A stretch of DNA of 64,000 nt from Alphaproteobacteria bacterium (GCA_016124635.1 WGNJ01000019.1:1-64000), one strand, 5' to 3'; shown: positions 41,887 through 50,951, counted from the stretch's first letter. Made by a program: numbers and translations. Notes: generated by a model from the sequence alone, not told the origin.

Positions 41887-44473
41887 AGAATACCAAGAGC
41901 GTGCTCTAGATACCTTCGCCGGATTTCTGCGCCTCGTCGCAGATAGGCGCGCGAATGACGCCGCCAGACGAGCCGCACTTGCGGGCGCAGGTCTCGCAGC
42001 AGACGACTTGCCCGATCCCGTCATCCAGGCTTGGAACGAAGCGCGCAAACAGGGCCTCGCCGCAGTGCCCACGGACTGGCATATGATCCAGGCGGGTGCC
42101 GGTGGCACGGTGCCGCACATCTGCTTCCGCGTGCCGACCGGCGGCGGCAAGACGCTGATGGCCGCGCATGCAGTCGAGCGCTACTTTGTCGACCACGAAA
42201 AGCGGCGTGCAGGGCTTGTCCTCTGGATTACGCCATCTGACGCAATCTTCAATCAAACCTGGCGTCAGCTGCGTGACCGTGAGCACCCCTACCGGCAGGT
42301 GCTCGACCGTGCCTCGGGCGGGCGCGTGCGGTTGCTCAAGAAGCTCGAAAGGCTGACGCCACTCGATCTCTCCTCGCAGCTCTGCGTACTCGTGATGATG
42401 CTTCAGTCCGCAAATGTCGAAGCGAAGGAGACGCGCAAGATCTTCCAGGACTCCGGCGACTACACGTCCTTCTTCCCCTCGGATGATCCGCTCACTACCA
42501 AACGCCTCCTCGACAGCGTTCCCAATCTGGAGACGCACGACTTGGCGAGCCTGGGCGGTCCGATGACAGGCCCGCAGATTAAGACGAGCCTCGGCAATGT
42601 ATTGCGCATCGCGCAGCCCATGATCGTGATGGACGAGGGTCACCGCGCATATTCGGACTTGGCGCGCAAAACGCTGGCGAGCCTGAACCCACGCTTCATG
42701 CTGGAGCTATCGGCGACGCCGAAGGCTGAGCGCTCCAACATTCTCGTCAGCGTCTCTGGGCGCGCGCTTAAGGACGAGAACATGATCAAGCTGCCCATCA
42801 ACCTCAACGCGCTTAGGAACGCCGACTGGAAGGCGACGCTAAGCAAGGCATGGGAGAAAACAGAACAACTGAACGAGGCGGCTGAAAAGCTACGTGGCAA
42901 CACCGGCCGCTACATCCGTCCCATCATGCTGATCCGCGTCGAGCGCACCGGCAGGGACCAGCAAGACGGCCTGCACGTTCACGCGGAAGATGTGCGCAAG
43001 CGCTTGATCGAGAAAATGGGCGTGCCTCCTGAGGCCATTCGCGTGCAGACGGCGACGGTAAAGGAGCTGGAAGGAGAAGACCTGCTTTCCGAATATTCGC
43101 CCGTGCGCGTGATCGTGACCAAGGATGCCCTTCGCGAAGGCTGGGATTGTCCGTTCGCCTACGTGCTCGCAATATTATCATCCACGACGGCGGCGACGGC
43201 GCTCACGCAGATGATCGGGCGGATTCTGCGCCAACCTCAGGCACAGGCAACCGGTATCGAGGAACTCGACACCGCCTGGGTTTATTGCTTCGACCAAGAA
43301 GTGTCGGCAGCTGTCGACAACGTCCGCAAGGGCTTGCAAAGCGAGGGGCTGGACGACATCGCCGACCAAGTTCGTACCGGTGCGAGAGCCGAAGGGGACG
43401 GTCTGCGGCGCGAGATCGTCGAGCGTCGGAAACCGTTTAAAGGCAAGGAGATCTTGTTGCCAAAGGTACGGTACCGCGAAGGCAAGGGCTGGCGCGATCT
43501 CGATTACGAACGCGACATTCTCGCCCATGTCGCATGGGACAAGCTCGCCTATAGCCGCGCGAAGAGCGTGACACTCGACGGCCTGCAAAAGGCCATGATC
43601 GCGCACGCGTACGTGGACATCGAAGCGGGCCTTGCAGGCGATCGCATCGCAGGTGAGATAGAGGACACGGAAGCGCTGGAGGACCGGCCGCTTGACCGCC
43701 CATTCCTAGTGCGCCAGCTGCTCGACGTGGTGCCTAATCCCTGGCAGGGCATGCGAATCCTTGACGAAGCGCTGCAAACAATTCGCGGCCGAGGGCTCCC
43801 CGAAGTGCAGATCGTGCGAACGCGCCTCGCGCTCGTAAATGACATCAAACGCGACCTACAGGACCAAGTGGACGCTGCCGCCGAAGCGCATTTCCGCGAC
43901 CGGGTGAATGCGGGCGACATCTCGTTCCAGCTCGTCGGCGCCACACCGCCAGCAGACGACTGGAAAGTGCCGGCGAAGATCACCGTAACAACGACGAGCC
44001 GGTCAAAAAAACTCACGCGTGCGAACGGCACGCCGGCACAGCTGTCGCTTTTCGATCCCGTGTACGAGGACTCGCTCAACAAATTCGAAAAAGATGTCGC
44101 GCTCTATCTCGACGAGAAGGACGCGGTGCATTGGTGGCACCGCATCGCGGCGCGGGCCGATTGGGGTCTCCAGGGCTGGCTGCGCAACAAAGTCTATCCC
44201 GACTTTCTGTGCTGGTTCGTCCTTAAGGACGGCGTCGCCCGGCTCATGGCCCTCGAAACCAAAGGCAAGCAATACCAAGGAAGTCCCGACACGGAGTGGA
44301 AGAAGAGCCTCTTCAAAGTGCTTGAGGACCTCTACGCAAAAGGTGTGGATCGGGGCGAGGTTCAGCTGGTCGACCCCCAGGCGCGCGAGATGAGATTCCG
44401 AATCTTGCTCTCGAGCGAAGCCCATCCGCAGGCATGGCAGACTGATCTCGCTGCGCTCTTCGCAGCGGCCTAG
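41876..44473 (+). CDS. Type III-like restriction endonuclease subunit (Res)
   Basis: An 865-aa protein with an SF2 helicase core: Walker A VPTGGGKT at residues 86-93, DEGH at 253-256, LSATPKAERSN, and REGWDCPFAYVLAI with QMIGRILRQP in the second RecA domain. The C-terminal nuclease site has the PD...ExK pattern, Asp776 in YPDFLCWF and Glu794-Thr-Lys796. This matches Type III Res, which translocates or slides on DNA and cuts when two unmodified sites meet. The ATG at 41876 overlaps mod by 11 bp, so the pair is coupled. Both active sites look intact. No other defence gene is adjacent. Confidence 0.93.
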   Translation: MQLREYQERALDTFAGFLRLVADRRANDAARRAALAGAGLAADDLPDPVIQAWNEARKQGLAAVPTDWHMIQAGAGGTVPHICFRVPTGGGKTLMAAHAVERYFVDHEKRRAGLVLWITPSDAIFNQTWRQLRDREHPYRQVLDRASGGRVRLLKKLERLTPLDLSSQLCVLVMMLQSANVEAKETRKIFQDSGDYTSFFPSDDPLTTKRLLDSVPNLETHDLASLGGPMTGPQIKTSLGNVLRIAQPMIVMDEGHRAYSDLARKTLASLNPRFMLELSATPKAERSNILVSVSGRALKDENMIKLPINLNALRNADWKATLSKAWEKTEQLNEAAEKLRGNTGRYIRPIMLIRVERTGRDQQDGLHVHAEDVRKRLIEKMGVPPEAIRVQTATVKELEGEDLLSEYSPVRVIVTKDALREGWDCPFAYVLAILSSTTAATALTQMIGRILRQPQAQATGIEELDTAWVYCFDQEVSAAVDNVRKGLQSEGLDDIADQVRTGARAEGDGLRREIVERRKPFKGKEILLPKVRYREGKGWRDLDYERDILAHVAWDKLAYSRAKSVTLDGLQKAMIAHAYVDIEAGLAGDRIAGEIEDTEALEDRPLDRPFLVRQLLDVVPNPWQGMRILDEALQTIRGRGLPEVQIVRTRLALVNDIKRDLQDQVDAAAEAHFRDRVNAGDISFQLVGATPPADDWKVPAKITVTTTSRSKKLTRANGTPAQLSLFDPVYEDSLNKFEKDVALYLDEKDAVHWWHRIAARADWGLQGWLRNKVYPDFLCWFVLKDGVARLMALETKGKQYQGSPDTEWKKSLFKVLEDLYAKGVDRGEVQLVDPQAREMRFRILLSSEAHPQAWQTDLAALFAAA

Positions 44474-44582
44474 CCCTTGGAGTTTGCCTCGCATCTTGCA
44501 GGAAGACCCACTCCCGCGCTCGGGACGCAATCGGAAGCGCCGCGCAGCAGTCGACGCCGCTTGGCGGCCGCGTGCGGATGCC

Positions 44583-44635
44583 TTGACAGCGTGCGCCCAC
44601 AACGCAATATTGCGTTATTCGCAACGGTAACGCAA
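44583..44635 (+). promoter_or_regulatory. Promoter-like sequence overlapping nested palindromes
   Basis: TTGACA (44583-44588) and CAATAT (44605-44610) are spaced 16 bp like a sigma-70 promoter. The -10 lies inside a perfect 16-bp palindrome, AACGCAATATTGCGTT (44601-44616). A second inverted repeat, TTGCGTTA (44610-44617) with TAACGCAA (44628-44635), overlaps it. The arrangement suggests a repressor operator, yet no gene begins just downstream. Confidence 0.5.
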
Positions 44636-44992
44636 GGTCAAGCACGTGCCTATTCTCTTCGTTCTCGAAACAGACCCGGCTCAGCGTCGCTCTCTTCATG
44701 GCGCATCATCCGCCTCGTGTGGCGGCTGTGCACAAGTCAGCAAAGGCGTCTCGCGGTGAGTGTTGCGGTATGGCGAGTTGGTGGCGCGATGTTCTCTTGC
44801 CAAAGTTTGGAAGCCGGACCCTTGTCAGACCTTCATCCGTCACGCGTGATGGATTTGTTGGAACTTGAAATGGCGAAATTCTGCGGTTGTTGGAATGTGC
44901 GAGGTTTAGAGAGGTTTGCTTGCAACCGGAGGGGCGACCTTGGTCGCGGTGCTCTCTCGGCGGTTGCGTCTGATCGGTTTGTGCATACACCG

Positions 44993-45044
44993 TGTAGCGG
45001 ATTTGTAGCGGATAAAATGGCGGAAATCAGACGATGTAGCGGAT
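44993..45044. repeat. Triple direct repeat TGTAGCGGAT
   Basis: TGTAGCGGAT occurs at 44993-45002, 45004-45013 and 45035-45044. The first two are 11 bp apart, one helical turn. The repeats sit in non-coding DNA near the right edge of the restriction module and could be protein-binding iterons or integrase arm-type sites. Confidence 0.65.
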
Positions 45045-45081
45045 TAGAGGGGGGTACGTTGAGTCTCGTGGTGTGGGGCTT

Positions 45082-45214
45082 GCGCACCCCCTCCACCGCT
45101 TCGCGGTCCCCCTCCCCCGCAAGCAGGGGAGGAAAAATGGGCCGCATTGCGGCTCGGCACCTCCCCCGCATCCGCCTTCGCCAAGGCTTCGGCGGACAAG
45201 AAGCAGGGGAGGAA
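45082..45214. repeat. Intergenic palindromic repeat element, copy B
   Basis: This segment shares three 13-mers with the element at 4502-4720: GCGCACCCCCTCC (45082-45094), GCAGGGGAGGAAA (45123-45135, with a second partial copy at 45203-45214) and GCACCTCCCCCGC (45157-45169). It is non-coding and GC-rich, shorter and rearranged relative to copy A. Confidence 0.7.
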
Positions 45215-45335
45215 GAACCCTCGGAGAGGAAAAGAAGTCTGCGAAGCGGCTGCGCGTGGCCGGTGATATGGGCGTCACAGTTTTGCGCGCACGAATCGAA
45301 CTAGAGTGCGCCGCCTTTTCCCGGGGGATTTGATC

Positions 45336-46913
45336 ATGGCTCGCACTCGCTTGTTCTCGCTCATGCAACGCGCGTTGACGGCGGAGGGAGCGATGCTTGC
45401 CGGACCGAAAGCACTCTCGCGGCGCCAGGCGCTGCTCTTGACCGGCGCGGCGGCGCTGGCAGCCTGCACGCCGATGGGCATGGACGGCGGGCCCGCGACT
45501 TCTATTGGCGGCGCCGGCGATGTCGCGATCATCGGCGGTGGCGTCGCAGGCCTCACCCTCGCCTACCGCCTGTCGCGCGCGGGACGCCGCGCCACGATTT
45601 ACGAAGCAAGCGGGCGGCTCGGCGGGCGCATGTTCACCAAGCGCAATTTCAACGACCAAGGCATGTTTTGCGAACTCGGCGGCGAACTCGTCGACACGAA
45701 CCACAAGCCTCTGATCGATCTCGCTTCCGAACTCGGCGTCGGCATCCAGAAGATCAAATTCGAAGGCGACGGGAACGAGCCAATCTTCCGGCACAACGGC
45801 AAGACCTATAGCGAGCACCAGCTCTTACGCCGCGGCCGCGGCTCGTTCCTTGCGATCGCGCGGCAGATGGCGCGCGACAAGAAAGCGTTGCTCGACGGAC
45901 AAGAAAACTGGACCAAGCGCGCGCGCCAGCTCGACCGCATCTCGATCGCGCAATATCTGCGCCAGTTCCACCGCAGGGCGGCGCCGTGGGTGATCGATTG
46001 GATCGATCTTGCATATGCCGGCGAATACGGCATGCCGACGGATCAGCAATCGGCGCTCAATCTCGTCGACTTCATGGCGCCCGATCCCAGCGGCGACTTC
46101 GCCATGTTCGGTGCGAGCGACGAGGTCTATCGCATCGAAGGCGGCTCGTCGTCGCTGCCCGACGCGCTGGCGGCAAAGCTCGGCAACGAGATCCAGATCC
46201 GAAAAGGGCACGCGCTCAACGCCATCACAATCAACGGCGGGCGGTTGCGCCTCTCCTTCACACGCGACGGCGGCGACCTCGACGTATCGCACGACACGAT
46301 CGTCTTCACCCTGCCGTTCACGAAATTGCGCGAGGTACAGGGGCTCGATCGACTGGCGCTCGCGCCGGAGAAGCTCACCTGCATCCGCGAACTCGGCTAC
46401 GGCGACAATGCCAAGATCATGGTCGGCACCACGGGCAGGCCGTGGAACGGACCCGAGGCCAAGCTTCCGGTTAAAGCGAGCGCCGAGATCTACTCGCAAA
46501 ATTTCCAAGTCGCGTGGGATACGAGCCGCGGCCAGAAGGGCTCGCGCGGCATCCTCACAAACTTCCTGACGGCGACGAGCGAGCAAGCGGCGGCGCTCGA
46601 TCGGCTCGAGCACGGCATGCGCGAGATCTCGCCCGCGATCGCCGACAGTCTCGATACGACGAACGTCGCCTCGTTCTTCTGGGCGAAGTATCCGTTTGCG
46701 CGCGGGTCCTACATTTCGCCGAGCGTCGGCCAGTACACGACGCTGCTCGAAATCGCCGGGACGCCGGAGATGGGCGGCAAGCTGCAGTTCGCCGGCGAGC
46801 ACACGAGCGCAGATTTCGCGGGCTTCATGTGCGGCGGCGTCGATAGCGGCGAACGGGTTGCGGCTGCGTTGCTTGGCACCAAGGCTGCCGGACTGGCAGT
46901 GAGAGCGGCTTGA
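45336..46913 (+). CDS. Flavin amine-oxidase-like protein with Tat/lipoprotein-like signal
   Basis: A 525-aa FAD-dependent oxidoreductase of the monoamine oxidase fold. The dinucleotide-binding GxGxxG is VAIIGGGVAGLTLAYRLS, followed by the acidic ribose-binding residue and the YEASGRLGGRMFT motif. The C-terminal FAD contact is KLQFAGEHTSADFAGFM...DSGERVAAALL. The N-terminus has a twin-arginine-like SRRQALLLTGAAALAAC, which also ends in a lipobox, so export as a folded lipoprotein is plausible. ATG 45336 has GGGGG upstream; GTG 45306 is an alternative. The amine or amino-acid substrate is unknown. Confidence 0.88.
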   Translation: MARTRLFSLMQRALTAEGAMLAGPKALSRRQALLLTGAAALAACTPMGMDGGPATSIGGAGDVAIIGGGVAGLTLAYRLSRAGRRATIYEASGRLGGRMFTKRNFNDQGMFCELGGELVDTNHKPLIDLASELGVGIQKIKFEGDGNEPIFRHNGKTYSEHQLLRRGRGSFLAIARQMARDKKALLDGQENWTKRARQLDRISIAQYLRQFHRRAAPWVIDWIDLAYAGEYGMPTDQQSALNLVDFMAPDPSGDFAMFGASDEVYRIEGGSSSLPDALAAKLGNEIQIRKGHALNAITINGGRLRLSFTRDGGDLDVSHDTIVFTLPFTKLREVQGLDRLALAPEKLTCIRELGYGDNAKIMVGTTGRPWNGPEAKLPVKASAEIYSQNFQVAWDTSRGQKGSRGILTNFLTATSEQAAALDRLEHGMREISPAIADSLDTTNVASFFWAKYPFARGSYISPSVGQYTTLLEIAGTPEMGGKLQFAGEHTSADFAGFMCGGVDSGERVAAALLGTKAAGLAVRAA

Positions 46914-46959
46914 CCGAACAGGCGCGCGAGGCGATTTTCTCCCCGCGCTGGCCGGCCAA

Positions 46960-47036
46960 GACCCCGTAGCTCAGCTGGATAGAGCACGAGATTCCTAATC
47001 TCGGGGCCGGAGGTTCGAATCCTCTCGGGGTCACCA
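46960..47036 (+). tRNA. tRNA-Arg (anticodon CCT)
   Basis: A 77-nt cloverleaf. The acceptor stem GACCCCG pairs with CGGGGTC, the D-arm is GCTCAGCTGGATAGAGC, and the anticodon arm CGAGA-TTCCTAA-TCTCG gives anticodon CCT, reading the Arg codon AGG. The T-arm contains GGTTCGAATCC. The discriminator base A and CCA (47034-47036) are encoded. Such tRNA genes are frequent integration sites, but I saw no duplicated 3' end nearby. Confidence 0.97.
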
Positions 47037-47280
47037 GCTTTCCAGAGATTGGTTTTGGCGTTCCGCACGCTTGTGGATGAACATTGTTCCGCTGTCTCGC
47101 GGTTTCCGATGCGCCTGTCGATCCGCGGCGTTGCAACGCTTCATTTCGCCGATGTTGCTGAGGTGGCACCGCGAAGCCACGATTCGACGGGCAATTTGCG
47201 CAAATTCCGACGTGATCACCATATTCTGTAAGACTTTGTGTTTTGGCGCTGACCCGGGAACTGGTGCAGAGGTTGAAATT

Positions 47281-47964
47281 ATGGTGGCCCGGCGAGTCCT
47301 ATTCGGCTTGCTTTTCTCGGTGCTCGGCGCCCACGCCGCGCAAGCGGCCGGAGGTGCGCGCGAGCGCTGCATGGGCGACGCTCCCGTCGACGTCGATTTG
47401 CGGATCTCGGCATGTACGACGGTCATCGATTCGGACGACCTTGCGGATGAAGACCGTGGCGTGGCGTTCGCCAATCGCGGCACGGCATATCTCAACAAGC
47501 AGAACTACGTGCTTGCAATCGACGACTACGACAGCGCCGAAGAGTTTCGCACCGACGACGTCAATCTCCTGCAGGGACGCTGTCTCGCGCGGGCAGTACT
47601 GAAGCGCGATCTCGATGAGGCGCTTAGCGACTGCAACAAGGCGCTGAAGCTGCAACCCGACGACTCGCGCATCCTCGGCTATCGCGCGCTCGTCTACCTC
47701 CGGCTCGATCTGAACGACTCCGCGATCGTCGACTACACGGCGGCTTTGGAAGCCGAGCCGAAGAACGCGATCTATCTCTATGGCCGCGGCCAGGCGAAGC
47801 TGCGCGACGATGACGAGGACGGCGGCAAGGCAGACATCAAGGCCGCGCGTGCGATCAACGCGAAGATCGCCGAAGACTTCGCCAAGCTCGAACGCGACGA
47901 CAGTGGGTGGAGCTGGTCGGCGTTGCTCGACTACTGGCGCTCGATCATGAAGCTCATCTACTGA
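47281..47964 (+). CDS. Exported tetratricopeptide-repeat protein
   Basis: A 227-aa protein with a signal peptide (MVARRVLFGLLFSVLGAHAAQA), a CMGD...ISACTTVIDS segment and three to four TPR-like helical pairs (AFANRGTAYLNKQNYVLAIDDYDSAEE, EALSDCNKALKLQPDDSRILGYRALVYLRL, AIVDYTAALEAEPKNAIYLYGRGQAKL). A Trp-rich C-terminus follows. TPR proteins mediate protein contacts; no partner can be named. ATG 47281 is preceded by AGAGG; a longer frame from 47071 lies in the tRNA downstream region and is not favoured. Confidence 0.85.
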   Translation: MVARRVLFGLLFSVLGAHAAQAAGGARERCMGDAPVDVDLRISACTTVIDSDDLADEDRGVAFANRGTAYLNKQNYVLAIDDYDSAEEFRTDDVNLLQGRCLARAVLKRDLDEALSDCNKALKLQPDDSRILGYRALVYLRLDLNDSAIVDYTAALEAEPKNAIYLYGRGQAKLRDDDEDGGKADIKAARAINAKIAEDFAKLERDDSGWSWSALLDYWRSIMKLIY

Positions 47965-48054
47965 GCGCAGTCTGCGGATTCACCACAAAAACTTCTTGCA
48001 TCGGTTACGCGCGGCGCGATCATCGCGACTCGGTCTTCACTGACGCGGGCGCTC

Positions 48055-49158
48055 ATGCGAATCGGCCTCACCTACGATCTCAGATCGGACTATCTGCGCG
48101 AAGGCTACAGCCTCGAAGAAACGGCCGAATTCGACAAGGAAGATACGATCGAGGGGCTCGAGGCTGCGATCCGCGCCAACGGTCACAAACCCGAACGGAT
48201 CGGGCACGCGCGGGCGCTTATCGGACGGCTCGCGAAGGGCGAGCGCTGGGATATGGTGTTCAACATCGCCGAGGGTCTGCGCGGCATCGCGCGCGAGGCG
48301 CAAGTGCCGGCGATCCTCGACGTCTATGGGATTCCGTGCGTGTTCTCAGATGCCGCCGTGCTGACGTTGTGCCTGCACAAGGGCTACACGAAAGCCGTGC
48401 TGCGCGAAGCCGGCGTTGCGACAGCGCCGTTCAAGGTGATCGAACGGGCGAGCGACATTGCGTCGGTCGACCTCCCCTACCCGCTGTTCGTGAAGCCGGT
48501 CGCCGAGGGCACGGGCAAAGGCGTGTCGCCGAAGTCGATCGTGCGCACGAAGGCCGAACTCAAGCCCGCCGTTCTGGGGCTTCTCCAAAAGTTCAAGCAG
48601 CCGGTGCTGGTCGAGCCCTATCTCTCGGGCCGCGAGTTCACTGTCGGTGTTCTCGGGCACGGTGAGACCACGCGCACGGTGGGCGCAATGGAAGTGCACC
48701 TGCTCAAGGATGCCGAGCAAGGTCTCTATTCGTATTCGAACAAGGAGAATTTCGAGGGGCGCGTCGAATATGCGCTGGCGACGGATGCGCTGGCGAAAGA
48801 GGCGGAGCGCGTCGCGCGCGAGGCGTGGATCGCGCTCGGCTGCCGCGACGGCGGGCGCATCGATCTGCGCGCCGGTTCGGACGGCAAGGTCTATTTCCTC
48901 GAGGTCAATCCGCTTGCCGGAATCAACCCGACGATCTCGGATCTCGTCATCTTGTGGAAGATGAAGGGGCGCACCTACAACGACCTCATCGGCCAAATTC
49001 TGAAAGAAGCGATCGGGCGCATGGAAAAGGCGCCACCGAAGACCGCGAAGCGGGCCGCCGCCGCAGGGCCTCGTCCTCGTGCGCGAACCAAACGAACGGT
49101 TGTTAGCAGGCGTAAGGCGGTCGGCCGTGGTCACTTACGTGCAGGAGCGAAGCGGTAA
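48055..49158 (+). CDS. ATP-grasp enzyme, D-Ala-D-Ala-ligase-like, with basic tail
   Basis: A 367-aa ATP-grasp protein. The N-terminal domain has MRIGLTYDLRSDY and VFNIAEGLRGIAREAQVPAILDVYGIP, the region that in Ddl contacts the first substrate. The ATP-grasp core has FVKPVAEGTGKGV, EPYLSGREFTVGVLG and the metal site VYFLEVNPLAGINP. The last ~45 residues are a Lys/Arg/Ala-rich tail, which Ddl enzymes lack. The family includes many enzymes joining a carboxylate to an amine. It is not next to mur or fts genes, so it is probably not the housekeeping Ddl. Product unknown. Confidence 0.85.
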   Translation: MRIGLTYDLRSDYLREGYSLEETAEFDKEDTIEGLEAAIRANGHKPERIGHARALIGRLAKGERWDMVFNIAEGLRGIAREAQVPAILDVYGIPCVFSDAAVLTLCLHKGYTKAVLREAGVATAPFKVIERASDIASVDLPYPLFVKPVAEGTGKGVSPKSIVRTKAELKPAVLGLLQKFKQPVLVEPYLSGREFTVGVLGHGETTRTVGAMEVHLLKDAEQGLYSYSNKENFEGRVEYALATDALAKEAERVAREAWIALGCRDGGRIDLRAGSDGKVYFLEVNPLAGINPTISDLVILWKMKGRTYNDLIGQILKEAIGRMEKAPPKTAKRAAAAGPRPRARTKRTVVSRRKAVGRGHLRAGAKR

Positions 49159-49167
49159 GCCTCATCG

Positions 49168-49959
49168 CTATTGACCGTCGGTACCGGTGTTTCGTCTCAA
49201 GGGAACGACGTAGCGAGCGTCGCCGTGAACACCGATAAGCGCGTCGACGCCGAAAGTCTTGCTCAAGATCTCGCGCGTGAGAACAGCGTCCGGCTTGCCG
49301 TCGGCAACGACGCGGCCGGCACTCAGCAGAACGATGCGGTCGCAGAAGCGCGCCGCCACGCTCAGATCGTGTAGGACCACCAGGACGAGCGTTCCCTTAC
49401 GCGCCGCGGCTTGCAGCACTTCCATCGCGTGAAGCTGATGGGATGGATCGAGCTGCGCGAACGGCTCATCGGCGAGAAGGATCGGCGCTTCGGCCGCGAG
49501 CGCACGGGCGAGCAGAACTCGGGCCCGCTCGCCGCCCGAGAGTCGCGTCACGGGCTTGTCGGCGAGCATTTCGACTTCGCACGCGGCCATCGCTGCTTCG
49601 ATCGCTGTCTCGTCGGCAAGGCCTATGCGGCCGAAGGGACCGCGATGCGGCAAACGGCCGAGCGCCACGAGCGCACGCACGGTCAGCGGCCAATGAACTG
49701 TGCCGCCTTGCGGCAGGAAGCTGACGACGCGGGCGAGATCGTGGCGCTGCCAGGCCGTGATCGCACGGTCGCGCACGTGCACCTCGCCGCCCGTCAACGG
49801 CAGCAAGCCTGCGGCGGCGCGCAGCATCGTCGACTTACCCGCGCCGTTCGGTCCCATGATGCCGACAAGCTCGCCGGGCTCGAAGGTGAGCGACACGCCG
49901 TCGAGCGCGCGGTGCGCGCCGAGCATCACGCCGACATCGTGGAGCTTGAGCGTCGTCAT
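49168..49959 (-). CDS. btuD: Vitamin B12 ABC transporter ATP-binding protein
   Basis: A 263-aa ABC ATPase with Walker A GPNGAGKST, Q-loop FLPQGG, signature RLSGGERARVLLARAL, Walker B ILLADEPFAQLD and H-loop VLHDLSV. It powers import through the adjacent FecCD-type permease, whose stop overlaps its ATG (ATGA). The BtuB-like receptor, the cobalamin riboswitch and the BtuF-like binding protein upstream argue for B12 rather than heme or siderophore. A longer in-frame extension overlaps the permease and is rejected. Confidence 0.92.
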   Translation of the reverse strand: MTTLKLHDVGVMLGAHRALDGVSLTFEPGELVGIMGPNGAGKSTMLRAAAGLLPLTGGEVHVRDRAITAWQRHDLARVVSFLPQGGTVHWPLTVRALVALGRLPHRGPFGRIGLADETAIEAAMAACEVEMLADKPVTRLSGGERARVLLARALAAEAPILLADEPFAQLDPSHQLHAMEVLQAAARKGTLVLVVLHDLSVAARFCDRIVLLSAGRVVADGKPDAVLTREILSKTFGVDALIGVHGDARYVVPLRRNTGTDGQ

Positions 49960-50951
49960 CGCATCTCCCGGCGCAAGCGCATGACGAGCCAAAGAAAGAA
50001 CGGTGCGCCTGCGAGCGAGGTGAAGACGCCGAGCATCAACTCGGCGCGGGACGGCACTAGGCGCACGCCGATGTCGGCCAGCGTGATCAAGAGCGCCGCG
50101 CCGATGGCGCTCGGCACGAGCAACTTCGAGGGCTGATGGCCGACGAACGGACGCAGGAGATGCGGTACGACGAGGCCGACGAAGCCGATCGTTCCGGTGA
50201 CGGCAACCGACCCGCCGACCGCGAGCGCGACGCCGAGCGCGCTCCACCGCGCCAGCGCGCGCATATCGATGCCGAGCGACTGCGCCGCATCCTCGCCGAG
50301 CGTCAGCGCATCGAGCGAACGCCCGGTCGTCAGCAGAATCGCAACACCGACGGCGACAAACGGCGCCGCGATCAGAAAATCCTGCAGGCTGCGATCCTTG
50401 ATCGAACCCAAGAGCCAGAAGACGATCTCGCTCACCGCATAAGGGTTCGGCGCGAGGTTGAGGGCTAGCGCGGTCAAGGCGCCGGCGAGGCTCGACAGTG
50501 CAACGCCGGCCAGGATCAACGTCAAGACACCGCTATCGCGTGCGCTGACCGCAAAGAGCAACAACGCCGAGAGCAACGCGCCGGCAATCGCCATCAGAGG
50601 CAGCGCCAACGGCCACATCGTCGAAATGCCGAAATACATCGCAATGACGGCACCGAGCGCGGCGAAGGCCGAAACGCCTGTTACGCTGGGCTCTGCCAAC
50701 GGATTGCGCAGCAGGCCCTGCAGCACGGCGCCGCTTGTGCCGAGCGCCGCTCCAGCGACGAGGCCCAGCAACATGCGCGGCAGGCGTATCTCTCGCATGA
50801 TCACCGAAGCCGTGTCGTTGCCGCCGACGAACAAGCCGCCGACGACTTGGCTGAAGGGAAGCGGTGCGTAACCGATGAACAAGGACAGAGCGGCGGCGGC
50901 GAGCATTGCCGCCAGAAGTGTTGTCATCAATGAGCCGCCGCCGACTTTCAT
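49956..50951 (-). CDS. btuC: Vitamin B12 ABC transporter permease
   Basis: A 331-aa FecCD/BtuC family permease with about ten transmembrane helices. Typical segments are REIRLPRMLLGLVAGAALGTSGAVLQGLLRNPLAEPSVTGVSAFAALGA and GTIGFVGLVVPHLLRPFVGHQPSKLLVPSAIGAALL, which includes the cytoplasmic loop contacting the ATPase. It overlaps btuD (ATGA) and btuB (TGATG) in one translationally linked unit. Substrate assignment to cobalamin comes from the riboswitch and the receptor. Confidence 0.93.
   Translation of the reverse strand: MKVGGGSLMTTLLAAMLAAAALSLFIGYAPLPFSQVVGGLFVGGNDTASVIMREIRLPRMLLGLVAGAALGTSGAVLQGLLRNPLAEPSVTGVSAFAALGAVIAMYFGISTMWPLALPLMAIAGALLSALLLFAVSARDSGVLTLILAGVALSSLAGALTALALNLAPNPYAVSEIVFWLLGSIKDRSLQDFLIAAPFVAVGVAILLTTGRSLDALTLGEDAAQSLGIDMRALARWSALGVALAVGGSVAVTGTIGFVGLVVPHLLRPFVGHQPSKLLVPSAIGAALLITLADIGVRLVPSRAELMLGVFTSLAGAPFFLWLVMRLRREMR

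Larger units (their letters stand above)
44474..45335. other. 862-bp non-coding region behind the restriction module
   Basis: A frame spanning 44477-45304 on the plus strand gives a Ser/Arg/Ala-rich sequence without domain character and crosses a repeat element, so I do not call it. The region holds an orphan promoter-like sequence with a palindrome (44583-44635), a triple repeat TGTAGCGGAT (44993-45044) and repeat element copy B (45082-45214). It may be the decayed right border of an inserted segment. Confidence 0.6.

Noticed and set aside
44477..45304. Long plus-strand frame (275 codons) behind the restriction module
   Set aside because: Composition is Ser/Arg/Ala-rich without domain character, the frame crosses the dispersed repeat and the TGTAGCGGAT repeats, and there is no ribosome site.
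46960..47280. tRNA-Arg as an attachment site of an integrated island
   Set aside because: No repeat of the tRNA 3' end and no integrase gene were seen nearby; xerD is the housekeeping recombinase and lies 35 kb away.
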